Source: Streptomyces sp. G44 (GTDB taxonomy: Bacteria; Actinomycetota; Actinomycetes; Streptomycetales; Streptomycetaceae). From it: a DNA stretch of 64,000 nucleotides. The notes beneath the pieces are model-generated. The model was not told the origin of the DNA, searched no databases, and saw only the letters and a program-made list of their open reading frames with translations. Where the stretch lies: NCBI RefSeq assembly GCF_016905445.1, contig NZ_JAFEXF010000005.1, positions 1 to 64,000 of the forward strand. The letters run 5' to 3'. How positions within the stretch are numbered: the stretch's first letter is position 1; every line of letters begins with the position of its first letter. Both the position numbers and the translations under genes were made by a program. Below, piece by piece: positions 8,572 to 16,243 of the stretch.

Positions 8572-8727
8572 TCAGCACTCGTGGGAACCCGCTCGTACTC
8601 CAGTTAGGGCCCAGACGCCCTCGAACGGTGCCCAGTCGCGCTCGATCAGCAGGACGTTGCCGTCGGAGGTCAGGGCGACCACGTCGGCGGTGTAGCGGAT
8701 GGTCTCGAACGTCTCGGTCTCGGTCAT
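8572..8727 (-). pseudogene. Nudix hydrolase, 5' part (split by insertion)
   Basis: It starts at ATG 8727 and reads TADVVALTSDGNVLLIERDW, then APFEGVWAL. This is the usual first strand of Nudix domains, immediately before the PGGHVxPGE box. At about 8605 it changes to unrelated residues (TGVRAGSHEC) and stops at 8572. The missing Nudix box and C-terminus are found 4 kb away at 4201-4543 on the same strand. Residues after WAL come from the inserted element. Confidence 0.8.
8579..8595 (+). repeat. Right imperfect direct repeat of the mobile module
   Basis: TCGTGGGAACCCGCTCG matches the left copy at 4580-4596 with two mismatches. It lies about 10 bases inside the inferred right border of the insertion. 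Confidence 0.5.
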
Positions 8728-8749
8728 GCGCACCTCTCGGTTGGACGGG

Positions 8750-8929
8750 TTAGCGGATGGCGGTGTCGGTGACGACGAGGAACTGGTCGGTGGTCAGGTC
8801 CATCACGACGTGGGCGTCGATGCCCTGGGCACGCTGGGCGGCGGCGTAGTCGTCGGCGGGCCAGGAGCCGCGGGGGTGGCCGGCGGGGAAGCGTTCGAGG
8901 ACGGTGCGCGGCGCGGCGGCGGTCGTCAT
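8750..8929 (-). CDS. Small hypothetical protein
   Basis: This is a 59-residue protein from ATG 8929, whose ATGA overlaps the stop of the upstream gene. It reads MTTAAAPRTVLERFPAGHPR and then GSWPADDYAAAQRAQGIDAH, ending FLVVTDTAIR. No family is recognised. It sits directly upstream of the split Nudix gene and was part of the same coupled operon. Confidence 0.6.
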   Translation of the reverse strand: MTTAAAPRTVLERFPAGHPRGSWPADDYAAAQRAQGIDAHVVMDLTTDQFLVVTDTAIR

Positions 8930-9618
8930 CGCGTGTCGCCGCCGTTCTCGTACGTGTGGATCAGGTCGAGGATCGCGTCGGGGTTGGCGGCCTCGCCTAC
9001 CCAGGCTCCGGCGGCGGTGAAGACCGGCACGGTGTCGCGGTCCGCGTCGAACACGGCCGCGTAGCCGCCCCACCGCTCCAGCACCAGGTCGTACAGGACC
9101 GGGGCCGGGGCGGCTTCCAGCACCTCCATGGCGTCGACGGTGAGCAGGGCCGGGGCGGTCGGGTCGTCCGGCTGGGCGACGGTTCCGGTGACGCGCAGGA
9201 GGTCGCCGGGCTGGATCTCGTTCAGCAGGGCGTGGGCGATGCGCGGGTCGCCGGTGGTGCAGGCGTACACCGTGTCCGGGGTGTCGGGTGCAATCCGGTC
9301 CGCGTCGGCAGGGGAGTGGATCAGGTCGAACGTCGCGGTGCCCCACCGGGGACCGGGGGCCGGGATGGCGTCGACGTAGCCGTCTATGGCGAGGTGCGTC
9401 TGAGAGGTCATGAGCGGGGCCTCCGCCCGGGTCTTGGTAGTGCGGGAGCGGGGTCGGGGGGTGTGCTGAGCGAGATCCAGGAGTTCGCGGTTGCGCCGCT
9501 GCTGCTCGGGGGTGAGCGGCCGGGGCTTCGTGCCGCGCCGGTGCCAGAGCGGCGAGGCCGGCGGCTCGGGGTAGGCCAGGGTGTGGTCGGTGCCGTGCTG
9601 GGGTGTGCTGCTGCTCAT
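8926..9618 (-). CDS. Hypothetical protein (possible OB-like domain)
   Basis: The frame has two plausible starts. One is ATG 9618, preceded by GGAGG. The other is ATG 9411 (MTSQTHLAIDGYVDAIPAPG), also preceded by GGAGG. The 161-residue shorter form is compact and strand-rich (DLLRVTGTVAQPDD, ALLTVDAMEVLEAAP), suggestive of an OB-like fold. The 69-residue N-terminal extension is basic and Pro-rich and may be a separate small gene fused by an indel. Function is unknown. Confidence 0.55.
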   Translation of the reverse strand: MSSSTPQHGTDHTLAYPEPPASPLWHRRGTKPRPLTPEQQRRNRELLDLAQHTPRPRSRTTKTRAEAPLMTSQTHLAIDGYVDAIPAPGPRWGTATFDLIHSPADADRIAPDTPDTVYACTTGDPRIAHALLNEIQPGDLLRVTGTVAQPDDPTAPALLTVDAMEVLEAAPAPVLYDLVLERWGGYAAVFDADRDTVPVFTAAGAWVGEAANPDAILDLIHTYENGGDTR

Positions 9619-9672
9619 TGGGGCCTCCGGGTGGAGGGGTTCAGGCGGGGTCGCAGCTGCGGCTTCTGCGGG

Positions 9673-10113
9673 TCACGGCCGCAGGTGGGGCAGCTGCTGG
9701 AGGACCTGGTCCACGAGGTCCTGCGTCGGCTTCCAGGCCGGGAGCGCGCCCGTGGCGGGCACGGGCAGCGGCAGCTCGTGGACGTCGCCGAGGACCAGGT
9801 GGTGAACGTTGCGCTGCGCCCAGGGGCTGGTGCACCGCTGGGGGCCCTGGTCCGGGTGGCAGTCGGTGAGCCGGGCGACGCCGATGACCGCGCCGCGGTG
9901 GAGCTCGCGGCCGCGGATCGCGGTGGCCACCAGCGGGTCGCGCAGCAGGGCGGAGTCCGGCTTCGCCTTCCCGGCGTGAAGGAGGACCCAGCCGCGCCAC
10001 GGCCAGTTCGCCGGCCTGTTCTCCGTGCGCTTCCCGGCGAGGATGCAGGTGGCCCACGGCTGGCGGATCGTGATGCCGCGGATCCAGTCGCCGCCTTCGA
10101 GGTCGGCGGTCAC
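9673..10113 (-). CDS. ASCH-domain protein
   Basis: This is a 146-residue protein from GTG 10113, overlapping the GGDEF gene's stop as GTGA. It contains GITIRQPWATCILAGKRTEN and RPANWPWRGWVLLHAGK, the strand-loop pattern that opens ASCH domains (a PUA-related RNA-binding fold), and GAVIGVARLTDCH later. ASCH proteins bind RNA or act on modified nucleosides. It follows a GGDEF gene in a conjugation region, but a partner cannot be named. Confidence 0.75.
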   Translation of the reverse strand: MTADLEGGDWIRGITIRQPWATCILAGKRTENRPANWPWRGWVLLHAGKAKPDSALLRDPLVATAIRGRELHRGAVIGVARLTDCHPDQGPQRCTSPWAQRNVHHLVLGDVHELPLPVPATGALPAWKPTQDLVDQVLQQLPHLRP

Positions 10114-10793
10114 GCGGCGCGCTCCAGCGCGGTGCCGGGGCGGCCGGCGCGGCGGCCGTTGACGGTGGACGTCTCCAGGTCCTCGATCTCCGCCCAGCCG
10201 TACCGGCCGGAGTGCTTGGTCCGGTACATCGAGACGTCCGCGCCGCGCAGCAGGGCGGGCAGGGCGTGGATGCCGAGGTAGCCGGGGACGGCGGCGCCGA
10301 CCGACGCGGCGACGGCGAGGGGCCCGGCCCCGGTGGGCACGGGCTCGTGCAGCACGCCCATCAGCTCCGTCAGGCGCTGCTCTATCGCCTCGTCTCCGGC
10401 CCGGGTGTCCACCCGGGCCGCGACCGCGAACTCGTCTCCGCCCAGGCGGCCGACGACTCCGTGCGGTCCGGCCCAACGGGCGAGGCGCTCGCCGGTCGCG
10501 GCGAGGACCTTGTCGCCGGCGGCGTGGCCCCGGCTGTCGTTCAGGCCCTTGAAGTTGTCGAGGTCGACCAGGCAGAGCAGGGAGTCCTGCCGGTGGCGGG
10601 CGAGCAAGCGCTGGGCGCGGCGCTCGAACGCCGCGCGGCGCTGGGCTCCGGTGAGGGGGTCGCGACGTTCGGCGGCGAGGCGCCGGTGAAGGGTGAGCGC
10701 GTGAACGGTCCAGCCGGTGAGCGGGACCGCGAGGGTGGTGATGATGAGGGCGCGCTGCCCGATCGGGGACACAACGCGGGCGACGGGGTCCAT
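10110..10793 (-). CDS. GGDEF-domain protein (putative diguanylate cyclase)
   Basis: This is a 227-residue protein from ATG 10793. One hydrophobic segment lies at residues 11-33 (RALIITTLAVPLTGWTVHAL). A GGDEF domain follows, with RDPLTGAQRRAAFERR, LCLVDLDNFKGLNDSRGHAA and the active-site GRLGGDEFAV (GGDEF at 118-122). The signature is intact, so GTP-to-c-di-GMP activity is plausible. No EAL or sensor domain is present. Short GGDEF proteins of this kind occur in Streptomyces conjugative elements, where their role is unclear. Confidence 0.85.
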   Translation of the reverse strand: MDPVARVVSPIGQRALIITTLAVPLTGWTVHALTLHRRLAAERRDPLTGAQRRAAFERRAQRLLARHRQDSLLCLVDLDNFKGLNDSRGHAAGDKVLAATGERLARWAGPHGVVGRLGGDEFAVAARVDTRAGDEAIEQRLTELMGVLHEPVPTGAGPLAVAASVGAAVPGYLGIHALPALLRGADVSMYRTKHSGRYGWAEIEDLETSTVNGRRAGRPGTALERAA

Positions 10794-10885
10794 ACTTGGG
10801 ATCTCCCTCTCTCGTCTCGTACGGGGTGGGTAGGCCCGGGGCAGGCGGTTGGTTTGGACGCCTTGTCGCCTGTCCCGGGGCGGAG

Positions 10886-11191
10886 CTAGAGCGTGAAGTC
10901 GCTGCGGCGGGTGCAGCTGAGCGGGTTGTGCCAGCGGCCGGCCTTCGCGGCGTGCCAGTCCAGCTCCCAGCCGGGCCGCAGCCCGCGCGCTCCCCAGCTG
11001 TCCGGCTCCTTGCCGGGGATCTCGAGTCCGGCCTGCTGTGCGGCGAGCGCGGCGTCGTACACCTCGTGCGCGCGGCGCAGGGCCGTGGTGGGGGAGTCCG
11101 CCTCGCCGGTGAAGACGTGCAGCCCCCGCAGGGCCGGGTTGGCGGTGTCGTGTATCGGGACGTCTACCTCGTAGAACTCGCGGTTCGGCAT
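10886..11191 (-). CDS. Hypothetical protein
   Basis: This is a 101-residue protein from ATG 11191 (MPNREFYEVDVPIHDTANPA). It contains LRRAHEVYDAALAAQQAGLE and ends with the Trp-rich GLRPGWELDWHAAKAGRWHN. No family is recognised. The frame happens to stay open far upstream because of an indel in the neighbouring gene; the local ATG preceded by GGAGATGGGC is the sensible start. Confidence 0.55.
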   Translation of the reverse strand: MPNREFYEVDVPIHDTANPALRGLHVFTGEADSPTTALRRAHEVYDAALAAQQAGLEIPGKEPDSWGARGLRPGWELDWHAAKAGRWHNPLSCTRRSDFTL

Positions 11192-11260
11192 GACGGCCCA
11201 TCTCCTTCCGTGCCTGGTGCGTGAGGGGCCACCGCGCCGCCCTGATCTCGGAGGTGACGC

Positions 11261-11270
11261 CAGGGCGGCG
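11261..11270. terminator. Hairpin 11235-11270 between genes
   Basis: CGCCGCCCTG (11235-11244) pairs exactly with CAGGGCGGCG (11261-11270) across a 16-base loop. It lies in the gap between 11191 and 11308 and may end or attenuate the upstream minus-strand transcript. Confidence 0.35.
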
Positions 11271-11307
11271 GGGAAGCCCGTCAGATCGCCGTGGGGCGGA
11301 GACGGTG

Positions 11308-11347
11308 GAGCCGTTCCGGCCCGGCATGGGCAGGACCGGAACGGCTC
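11308..11347 (-). terminator. 12-bp hairpin downstream of HTH-like gene
   Basis: GAGCCGTTCCGG (11308-11319) pairs exactly with CCGGAACGGCTC (11336-11347). It begins 9 bases past the repaired stop of the HTH-like gene at 11356, consistent with a terminator on the minus strand. Confidence 0.5.
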
Positions 11348-11355
11348 CGTGGGGT

Positions 11356-11602
11356 TCAGTCGTTGGCGGCAGGCTGGTCCGTGGACCGGTAGCGCTTGGG
11401 TCTGCCGCAGGACCTGGTTGCGCTTGACGCCCAGGGCGTCGGCGATGTCCTGCTGCGCGCCGTGGTACCGCTTCTGCAGGCGGTCGATCTCCTGCCAGAA
11501 CTCGGTTTCGATGCGCTCGTGGCCGTCGTCGCGGCGCTGGCTGGCCTGGGCGACCAGGCCGCGCAGCTCGGTGCGGGCCTCCTCGTCGGGGCGCGGGGTC
11601 AT
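11356..11602 (-). pseudogene. Small HTH-like protein with a frameshift
   Basis: It starts at ATG 11602 (MTPRPDEEARTELRGLVAQA) and contains a helix-turn-helix-like segment, HGAQQDIADALGVKRNQVLR. At about 11394 the sequence reads ACCCAAG where ACCAAG would give QTKRYRSTDQPAAND and a TGA at 11356. One extra C therefore abolishes the natural stop and fuses this frame to the next gene. The repaired protein has about 81 residues. It is probably a DNA-binding protein. The extra C in a C-run could be a sequencing error. Confidence 0.6.
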
Positions 11603-11669
11603 GTCGGGCTCCTGGGGAGTTGAGGGACGATGTGTCTGCCCCCTGCTCCTGTTGGAGCGGGTTGGGAGG

Positions 11670-11715
11670 CCCGGGGTGGCCGGTGAAGTTTGGCGACTGT
11701 GGCGGCCACCCCGGG
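11670..11715 (-). terminator. 12-bp hairpin after DUF4097 gene
   Basis: CCCGGGGTGGCC (11670-11681) and GGCCACCCCGGG (11704-11715) are exact complements with a 22-base loop. The hairpin lies immediately past the stop of the DUF4097 gene at 11722. Confidence 0.5.
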
Positions 11716-11721
11716 ACGAAG

Positions 11722-12579
11722 TCAGCGGCGGCGGTGCTTGCCGGAGACGGTGCCCACGCGCTCGCACAGGTGGCCCGTGCCGCGCGTGGTGACGTTGCCG
11801 GAGACCGTGTTGGCGTCGATCGAGCCGGTGGCGGCCGGGGTCGCGCTGACGTCGACGTCGCCGGAGACGGTGTTGGCGCGGAACTCGGTGCCGTTGTACG
11901 CGCCGATCTCGATGTCGCTGGAGACGGAGTTGACGTCGACGCGGGCGTCGACCCGGTCCACCTCGAAGTCGCCGCTGGTGGTGTTGCCGCGCAGGGTGTG
12001 CACTCCGCGGGCCTGGATGTCGCCGGAGACCGAGTGGACGTCCAGGACCTGGATGTCGCCTTGGACGGTGATGTCGGCGCTGGTGGTCTCCAGCCGGACC
12101 GAGGACTGGTCGCTGGGCAGCTTCACGTCGACGGTGATGGTGCCCATGCCGCCGCCGGAGACGACGGTGCCCGCCTCGGCGACGACCACCCCGTCCGAGA
12201 CGACCTTGCGGCCGCCGATGATGACGTCGCCGTCCGCGATGGTCATGCCGGTCACGGAGCCGCGGACGACGCCGAAGTTCTGGCGGACCACCATGTTGCC
12301 GCCGCTGAAGCGGTACGTGCAGTTGCCCATCGTCATCGTGTTGCCTTCGACCTCCGGCACCCGGACGGTGACGCAGTCGAGGTTCTGGTAGCGGCTCTCC
12401 CGCTTGGTCGCGCCGCGCACCGCGTCGGCCAGCGGGCCGTCGTCGTCGCCCGTGCTCACCGTGATGACGGCGTGCTTGATGGTCGGGTCGACGGTGACGT
12501 TGACGGAGCCAGCGTGGCTGATGATGTCGGTCCACACGGAGCCGGCGGCGGTGGCGGTGAAGGTCTGGGAGGTGCTCAA
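11722..12579 (-). CDS. DUF4097-like beta-solenoid protein
   Basis: This is a 285-residue protein. The start is TTG 12579 (LSTSQTFTATAAGSVWTDII), chosen because AAGGAG lies 6 bases upstream and no ATG or GTG fits. The C-terminal half is a repeating beta structure with turns such as TTSADITVQGDIQVLD, HSVSGDIQARGVHTL, NTTSGDFEVDRVDA and ANTVSGDVDVSATPA. This is the right-handed solenoid pattern of DUF4097/adhesin-like proteins. There is no signal peptide, so it is probably cytosolic. The role in the element is unknown. Confidence 0.75.
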   Translation of the reverse strand: MSTSQTFTATAAGSVWTDIISHAGSVNVTVDPTIKHAVITVSTGDDDGPLADAVRGATKRESRYQNLDCVTVRVPEVEGNTMTMGNCTYRFSGGNMVVRQNFGVVRGSVTGMTIADGDVIIGGRKVVSDGVVVAEAGTVVSGGGMGTITVDVKLPSDQSSVRLETTSADITVQGDIQVLDVHSVSGDIQARGVHTLRGNTTSGDFEVDRVDARVDVNSVSSDIEIGAYNGTEFRANTVSGDVDVSATPAATGSIDANTVSGNVTTRGTGHLCERVGTVSGKHRRR

Positions 12580-12615
12580 GGTGGGCTCCTTGGTCGGAGA
12601 GTGCGGGGGCCGTTT

Positions 12616-12640
12616 GGCATCTTTCGAGGATGCCTTTTTT
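12616..12640 (+). terminator. Intrinsic-terminator-like hairpin with T6
   Basis: GGCATC (12616-12621), a 7-base loop, GATGCC (12629-12634) and TTTTTT (12635-12640) form a classical rho-independent terminator on the plus strand. All neighbouring genes are on the minus strand, so it may block antisense transcription. Confidence 0.5.
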
Positions 12641-12646
12641 GTTCGA

Positions 12647-13425
12647 TCAGGCGGCCACGGCCGGGGCGGGGGAGTCGAGGCCGACGCCACGCAGCGCGTC
12701 CAGGACGGACGCCTCGAAGCGGTTCTGGTGCTGGGCGGCGACCCGACCGCGCAGCCGATGGCGCGGCTGTAGGCGTAGCAGCACGCCATCATGCTGGCGT
12801 CGGTGTTAGCGAGGGCCTGGTCGACGGCGTTGCGCGCGAGGTGCTCGATCCAGGTGTGGGCGGCCGATTCGCGGCGAGCGTGCGAGGTCGACATGGCGAC
12901 GGAGTCCGCCCATCGGCCGCTGCCGCAGGTGGGGCTGCCGCACTGCTCCCAGTCCCACTTCCGGTCGCGCATGCCCTCGGGATCGGCGTCCCAGTCCGCC
13001 GCCCAGCGCGCGGCCCGCTCGGGGATCTCCTGCTGGATGACGTTCAGGACATCACGGCCGCAGGGCCCGAGCGCGGGGTGGGCGTCGGTCTCCTCGAGGA
13101 CGCGGATCTGGTGGGAGAGCAGCCGGTAGGGGTAGTAGCGCTGGCTCCAGTTGCCGGTCTCGCCCAGCGGCTCCACGATCCACAGCCGGACGGGCCAGGT
13201 GACGGGCCAGATGCCGGTGCCCTCCAGCGCCTCGCCGACGCGCTTGACCATGCGGAAGTAGGAGAAGCGGTTCTCGTCGTACCACTTGTTGCGGCAGGGG
13301 TTGGGGTGGTCGATGACCTTGCCGACGTTGGCGGAGAGGTTCACCGGCGTCCCGGCCTCGCGGGACATCTCGATGATGCCGTCGGCGGGGGTGGCGATGT
13401 ACCAGGTGACGGGCTTGCGGGCCAT
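12647..13425 (-). pseudogene. Hypothetical gene with a frameshift near its 3' end
   Basis: It starts at ATG 13425 (MARKPVTWYIATPADGIIEM) and runs through FSYFRMVKRVGEALEGTG, WSQRYYPYRLLSHQIRVLEE and DASMMACCYAYSRAIG. Near 12751 the natural continuation moves to another frame (AAQHQNRFEASVLDALRGVG, then SPAPAVAA) and stops at TGA 12647. As read, the frame instead continues past the stop for about 50 unrelated residues. The repaired protein has about 258 residues. Its function is unknown. Confidence 0.55.
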
Positions 13426-13462
13426 GCGAGCCTCCGTGAAGGGGTGAGAGCGGACGGGCCGC

Positions 13463-13657
13463 TCATAACTGGATGTTGATCTGGCGGCGCGGGTCGCCCG
13501 CGCTGGTGTGGACGGTGCGGCGGTGCGCGGCGAGGCCGACGCTCCCGCCCTGGATCGGGAGGTGACAGTCAGGGCACCCGTGCGCCCACTCATCCCCGGC
13601 CGGCAGATCGGCCGGGGTGAGCGGGTGCGGGTGCGGACCGTCGGCGGCGCGGCTCAC
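13463..13657 (-). CDS. Small C2H2-like zinc-finger protein
   Basis: This is a 64-residue protein from GTG 13657, which overlaps the upstream stop as GTGA. It contains CPDCHLPIQGGSVGLAAHRR followed by TVH, a C-x2-C-x12-H-x4-H arrangement that resembles a C2H2 finger. Such small zinc-finger proteins are common in actinobacterial conjugative elements. The DNA-binding role is an inference. Confidence 0.6.
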   Translation of the reverse strand: MSRAADGPHPHPLTPADLPAGDEWAHGCPDCHLPIQGGSVGLAAHRRTVHTSAGDPRRQINIQL

Positions 13658-14612
13658 TCGCGGACCGCGGCCGCAAACTGCTCTTCCAGGTCGGCGCGGC
13701 CCTCGGGGTCGTCGTCCTGGTCCTCGTCGGTGTTCGGGCCGTGGACGGTGCAGACGATGTCCTCGTCGTCGTCCAGGTCGCCGTTGAGCGCACGGAACAG
13801 GCAGGTGACGCTGTAGGCGGGCACCCAGGCGTGGCCGGTGCACTCGTCGTCGTGCGGGCACGGCACCATCACGTCGAACCCGACGTCGCCTTCGCCGTCG
13901 ACGTCGGTGCGCAGGGCGAGGGTGAGGTACTGCTGACCGAGGCGGATCTCTGCGACGCGGTCGCCGCCGGCGATGTTCGAGCCGGGCTTCCACTGCCACA
14001 GCGGCAGGATGTCCTCGCCGAACACCCGGGAGACGAGGTTCAGGTCACCGAGGCCGTCGCTGCCGTCCAGTCCGAGGTCGGCCTGCCGCGTGCCGCTCAG
14101 GCGCTCCAGGTACGGCAGGAGCCGGTAGAGGCTGTCGGAGAAGACAGCCTCGGGGAATCCCTCCGCCTTGAGGGTCCGGTGCGAGCGACCATGTCCTGGC
14201 GCTGCTTGACGACCACGTGCTCCGGCACCGTGCGGTTGGCCGGCCTCGGGCCCTGCCGCTCGATGCAGACGCTGCCGGGCGTGGTGACCATGACCGCGAT
14301 GGGCAGCATGTCGTGCCGCTTGGCGGCGGCGACTAGCGGCTCCCTGGCGAACCTGGTGACGTTGGTGGCGTCGACGACGGTGAACAGCTGGCGGCGCATC
14401 CTCGCCTCCAGGAGCAGGTGCAGGGCGGCGACCGCGTCGCCGGTCGCGTCCTGGTCACCCGCGTCGTCGCTGACGACCTCGCGCAGCGCGTCCAGGGACA
14501 GGACCTGCGAGGCGGGCCAGGTGCGCGCGATCGTGGACTTCCCGGCGCCGGACGGGCCGATGAGGACCAGGAGGCTGTGCTCGGGCATCTCGGGATAGAT
14601 CAGCTCGGTCAT
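13654..14612 (-). pseudogene. P-loop (polynucleotide-kinase-like) ATPase, frameshifted
   Basis: It starts at ATG 14612 (MTELIYPEMPEHSLLVLIGP) with Walker A GPSGAGKST at residues 19-27, then VLSLDALREVVSDDAGDQDA and TVVDATNVTRFAREPLVAAA. This is the layout of PNK-like AAA kinases. Near 14177 (MVART) a one-base slip leads into TLKAEGFPEAVFSDSLYRLL and on to a distinct C-terminal domain (FGEDILPLWQWKPGSNIAG ... ALRTDVDGEGDVGFDVMVPC), ending at 13654. The repaired protein is about 319 residues. The substrate of the kinase domain is unknown. Confidence 0.65.
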
Positions 14613-14712
14613 GCGAGATCTCCTAGCGGGTGAGGGTGCCGGTGCCGGGCAGCCCGGGTGAGGCACTGCCCGGCGTGGGCGGTGAGCAGTACGGCGGCTT
14701 CGCGCAGCGCCG

Positions 14713-14880
14713 TCAGCGGACGATCATGTGGTCGGGGTGGCCGTTCTTCATGTGGTCCACGCACTGCGGGCAGTCCTGCCGCGGACCGAGCCCGGCGTGG
14801 GCCTGGCGGCTGGCGTACGCGTGGAACCAGCACTGGGAGCACTGCCCCCGGGGCGGATTCGTCGCCTTCGCGCTCGCCAT
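14713..14880 (-). CDS. Small CxxC protein (pRL2-8-like)
   Basis: This 55-residue gene runs from ATG 14880 to TGA 14713. It reads ATNPPRGQCSQCWFHAYASR, then GPRQDCPQCVDHMKNGHPDH. The two CxxC knuckles separated by about 20 residues suggest a single zinc-binding fold. The same type of protein is often annotated in Streptomyces plasmids as a mobile-element or pRL2-8 protein. Its function is unknown. Confidence 0.7.
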   Translation of the reverse strand: MASAKATNPPRGQCSQCWFHAYASRQAHAGLGPRQDCPQCVDHMKNGHPDHMIVR

Positions 14881-14893
14881 TTCAGATGTCTCC

Positions 14894-15218
14894 TTACGGG
14901 TGAAGGGCGCGGGCAGCCCAGAGGAGCCGCTGCCCGGCGTGGTCGGTGATCAGGGCGGCCGCCTCGTGCAGCGGGCAGGAGGCGTCACCGTCGCGGTCGG
15001 GTTCGATCTGCTCGGCCCGGCGTGCGGCGACGGTGAGCAGCTGCGCGACGGCCGCCGGGCGGGTCGGTGTCCTCGATGAGCTCGCGCAGGATCGCGGCGA
15101 GCTCCTCCTGGTCGACGTCGGCGGTGACGTCGTCCTCGATCTGCTGGAGGGCCAGCGAGGCGATATTGACCGAGGCGCGGATGCGTTCCAGGCGCGTGCG
15201 GGTCGCGGATGCCGTCAC
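14894..15218 (-). pseudogene. Hypothetical gene with a frameshift
   Basis: It starts at GTG 15218, overlapping the upstream stop as GTGA, and reads TASATRTRLERIRASVNIAS. At DTDPP a run of Cs (GACCCGCCCGG) has one base too many. Removing it gives AAVAQLLTVAARRAEQIEPD and DASCPLHEAAALITDHAGQR, ending at TAA 14894. The repaired protein is about 107 helical residues. Its function is unknown. Confidence 0.55.
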
Positions 15219-15676
15219 AACGCGAGTCCAGCCGCAGCCAGCGCGAGCAGGGCCAGGGCGGCGAGCGACAGGTCGACCGCGCGCCGCAGGTGGGTGAACT
15301 TTCGTACGGCGAGGGCGGACAGGACCCGGATGCGGGCAGCCCGGGTGTCGCCGTCCATACAGGCGCGGATCTCGTCTTCGGTCAGGCGCGCCCAGTACGG
15401 GAAGGACCCGCGGTCGGCGCCGCTGAGGCGGGGACGAACGACCAGGAGCAGCAGTACGGCGGCTGCGCCCAGGGCGAGGACGGCTGACGCGCCGAACACC
15501 TTGGTGAACACGGGCAGGTCTTTGTCGGCGACGGACGCAAGGCCTGCGAGGACGGCGCCATTGAAGGCGAGCAGTAAGGACGACTTGCTGTCCGTGCGGC
15601 TGATCTCGCCTGCGACCGAGGCACAGGCGGCGTCCATGTTCTTGTCGAGGCCGGGAGAGGAGACCGTCGAGGTCAT
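15215..15676 (-). CDS. Pycsar-effector-type membrane protein (PycTM/DUF5706-like)
   Basis: This is a 153-residue protein from ATG 15676. It has the PycTM layout: an N-terminal helix (MDAACASVAGEISRTDSKS), SLLLAFNGAVLAGLA, a long hydrophobic segment (SAVLALGAAAVLLLLVVRP), a polar middle, then VRKFTHLRRAVDLSLAALAL and a last membrane helix. In Pycsar systems such proteins disrupt the inner membrane when cyclic pyrimidine nucleotides are made. No uridylate or cytidylate cyclase gene is visible nearby, so it may be a solitary effector or a conjugation accessory. Confidence 0.75.
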   Translation of the reverse strand: MTSTVSSPGLDKNMDAACASVAGEISRTDSKSSLLLAFNGAVLAGLASVADKDLPVFTKVFGASAVLALGAAAVLLLLVVRPRLSGADRGSFPYWARLTEDEIRACMDGDTRAARIRVLSALAVRKFTHLRRAVDLSLAALALLALAAAGLAL

Positions 15677-15753
15677 GGGCGTGGCATCTCCTTGAGGGGA
15701 GGGGGCGTTGCTCTGGGGCGGCGGGGTTCGATGCCTGCGGCCGCCCCGGGCGT

Positions 15754-16134
15754 TCAGCTGGCCGCGTGGAGCGCGGCAGTGGTGCGGGCGATGTCCGCGA
15801 ACAGCACGGTCATCTCGTGGCCGTGGGCGACGGCGTCCTCCAGGCGCTCGATGAGCTCCGGGGGCAGGCTGCAGTTGCGGGCGCCGGTCAGGACGCCCTC
15901 GAGGTAGAGGGCGTCGGCGAGGACACGGCCGCGGACGTCCAGGACACCGGGTTGCACGGCGAGAACGTCGGTGTTCTTCGCGGTCGCCAGGGCCGCGTGG
16001 TCGGCGGCCTGGGTGTATACGGTCTCGGTCTGCTCGGTGAGCAGCGCGTCGACGGCGGTGGTGTCGCCGTAGGCGTGGCGCCATCCGAAGCGGGCGGCGG
16101 CGGCTTCCATGAGGGGGCAGCGGGCAAGGGACAT
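15754..16134 (-). CDS. Hypothetical protein
   Basis: This is a 126-residue protein from ATG 16134 with GGAGG upstream. It reads MSLARCPLMEAAAARFGWRH, then a helical body (VYTQAADHAALATAKNTDVL) and SLPPELIERLEDAVAHGHEM. No known domain is recognised. It is one of the uniformly oriented small genes of the conjugation region. Confidence 0.6.
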   Translation of the reverse strand: MSLARCPLMEAAAARFGWRHAYGDTTAVDALLTEQTETVYTQAADHAALATAKNTDVLAVQPGVLDVRGRVLADALYLEGVLTGARNCSLPPELIERLEDAVAHGHEMTVLFADIARTTAALHAAS

Positions 16135-16243
16135 GATGACCTCCGGGGGAGGGCCGGTCGTCCGGTCTTGGCTGATCGGACGGACACCGCCCGGCCCCGG
16201 CCGCTGGCGTGCGACGGGCGGGGCCGGTACGGAGAGCGTCCGG

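Larger units (their letters stand above)
4544..8604 (-). mobile_element. Tyrosine-recombinase mobile module inserted in Nudix gene
   Basis: The element is about 4.06 kb. Its borders are placed where the Nudix reading stops on one side (WAL, about 8605) and resumes on the other (PGGHVDPG, 4543). It carries three minus-strand genes in one operon: recombinase (7267-8454), HTH protein (6935-7270) and recombinase-like zinc-ribbon protein (4648-6933). Near each end lies a copy of TCGTG-GAACCCGC-CG (4580-4596 and 8579-8595). The exact ends cannot be fixed without an empty-site sequence. Confidence 0.75.

Noticed and set aside
10886-12535. 549-codon continuous minus frame spanning three genes
   Set aside because: It is open only because one extra C in the HTH-like gene removes its stop. 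Upstream parts are out-of-frame shadows of the DUF4097 gene.
15215-16134. Complete Pycsar operon
   Set aside because: Only the membrane effector is present. None of the neighbouring proteins shows class III nucleotide-cyclase motifs.
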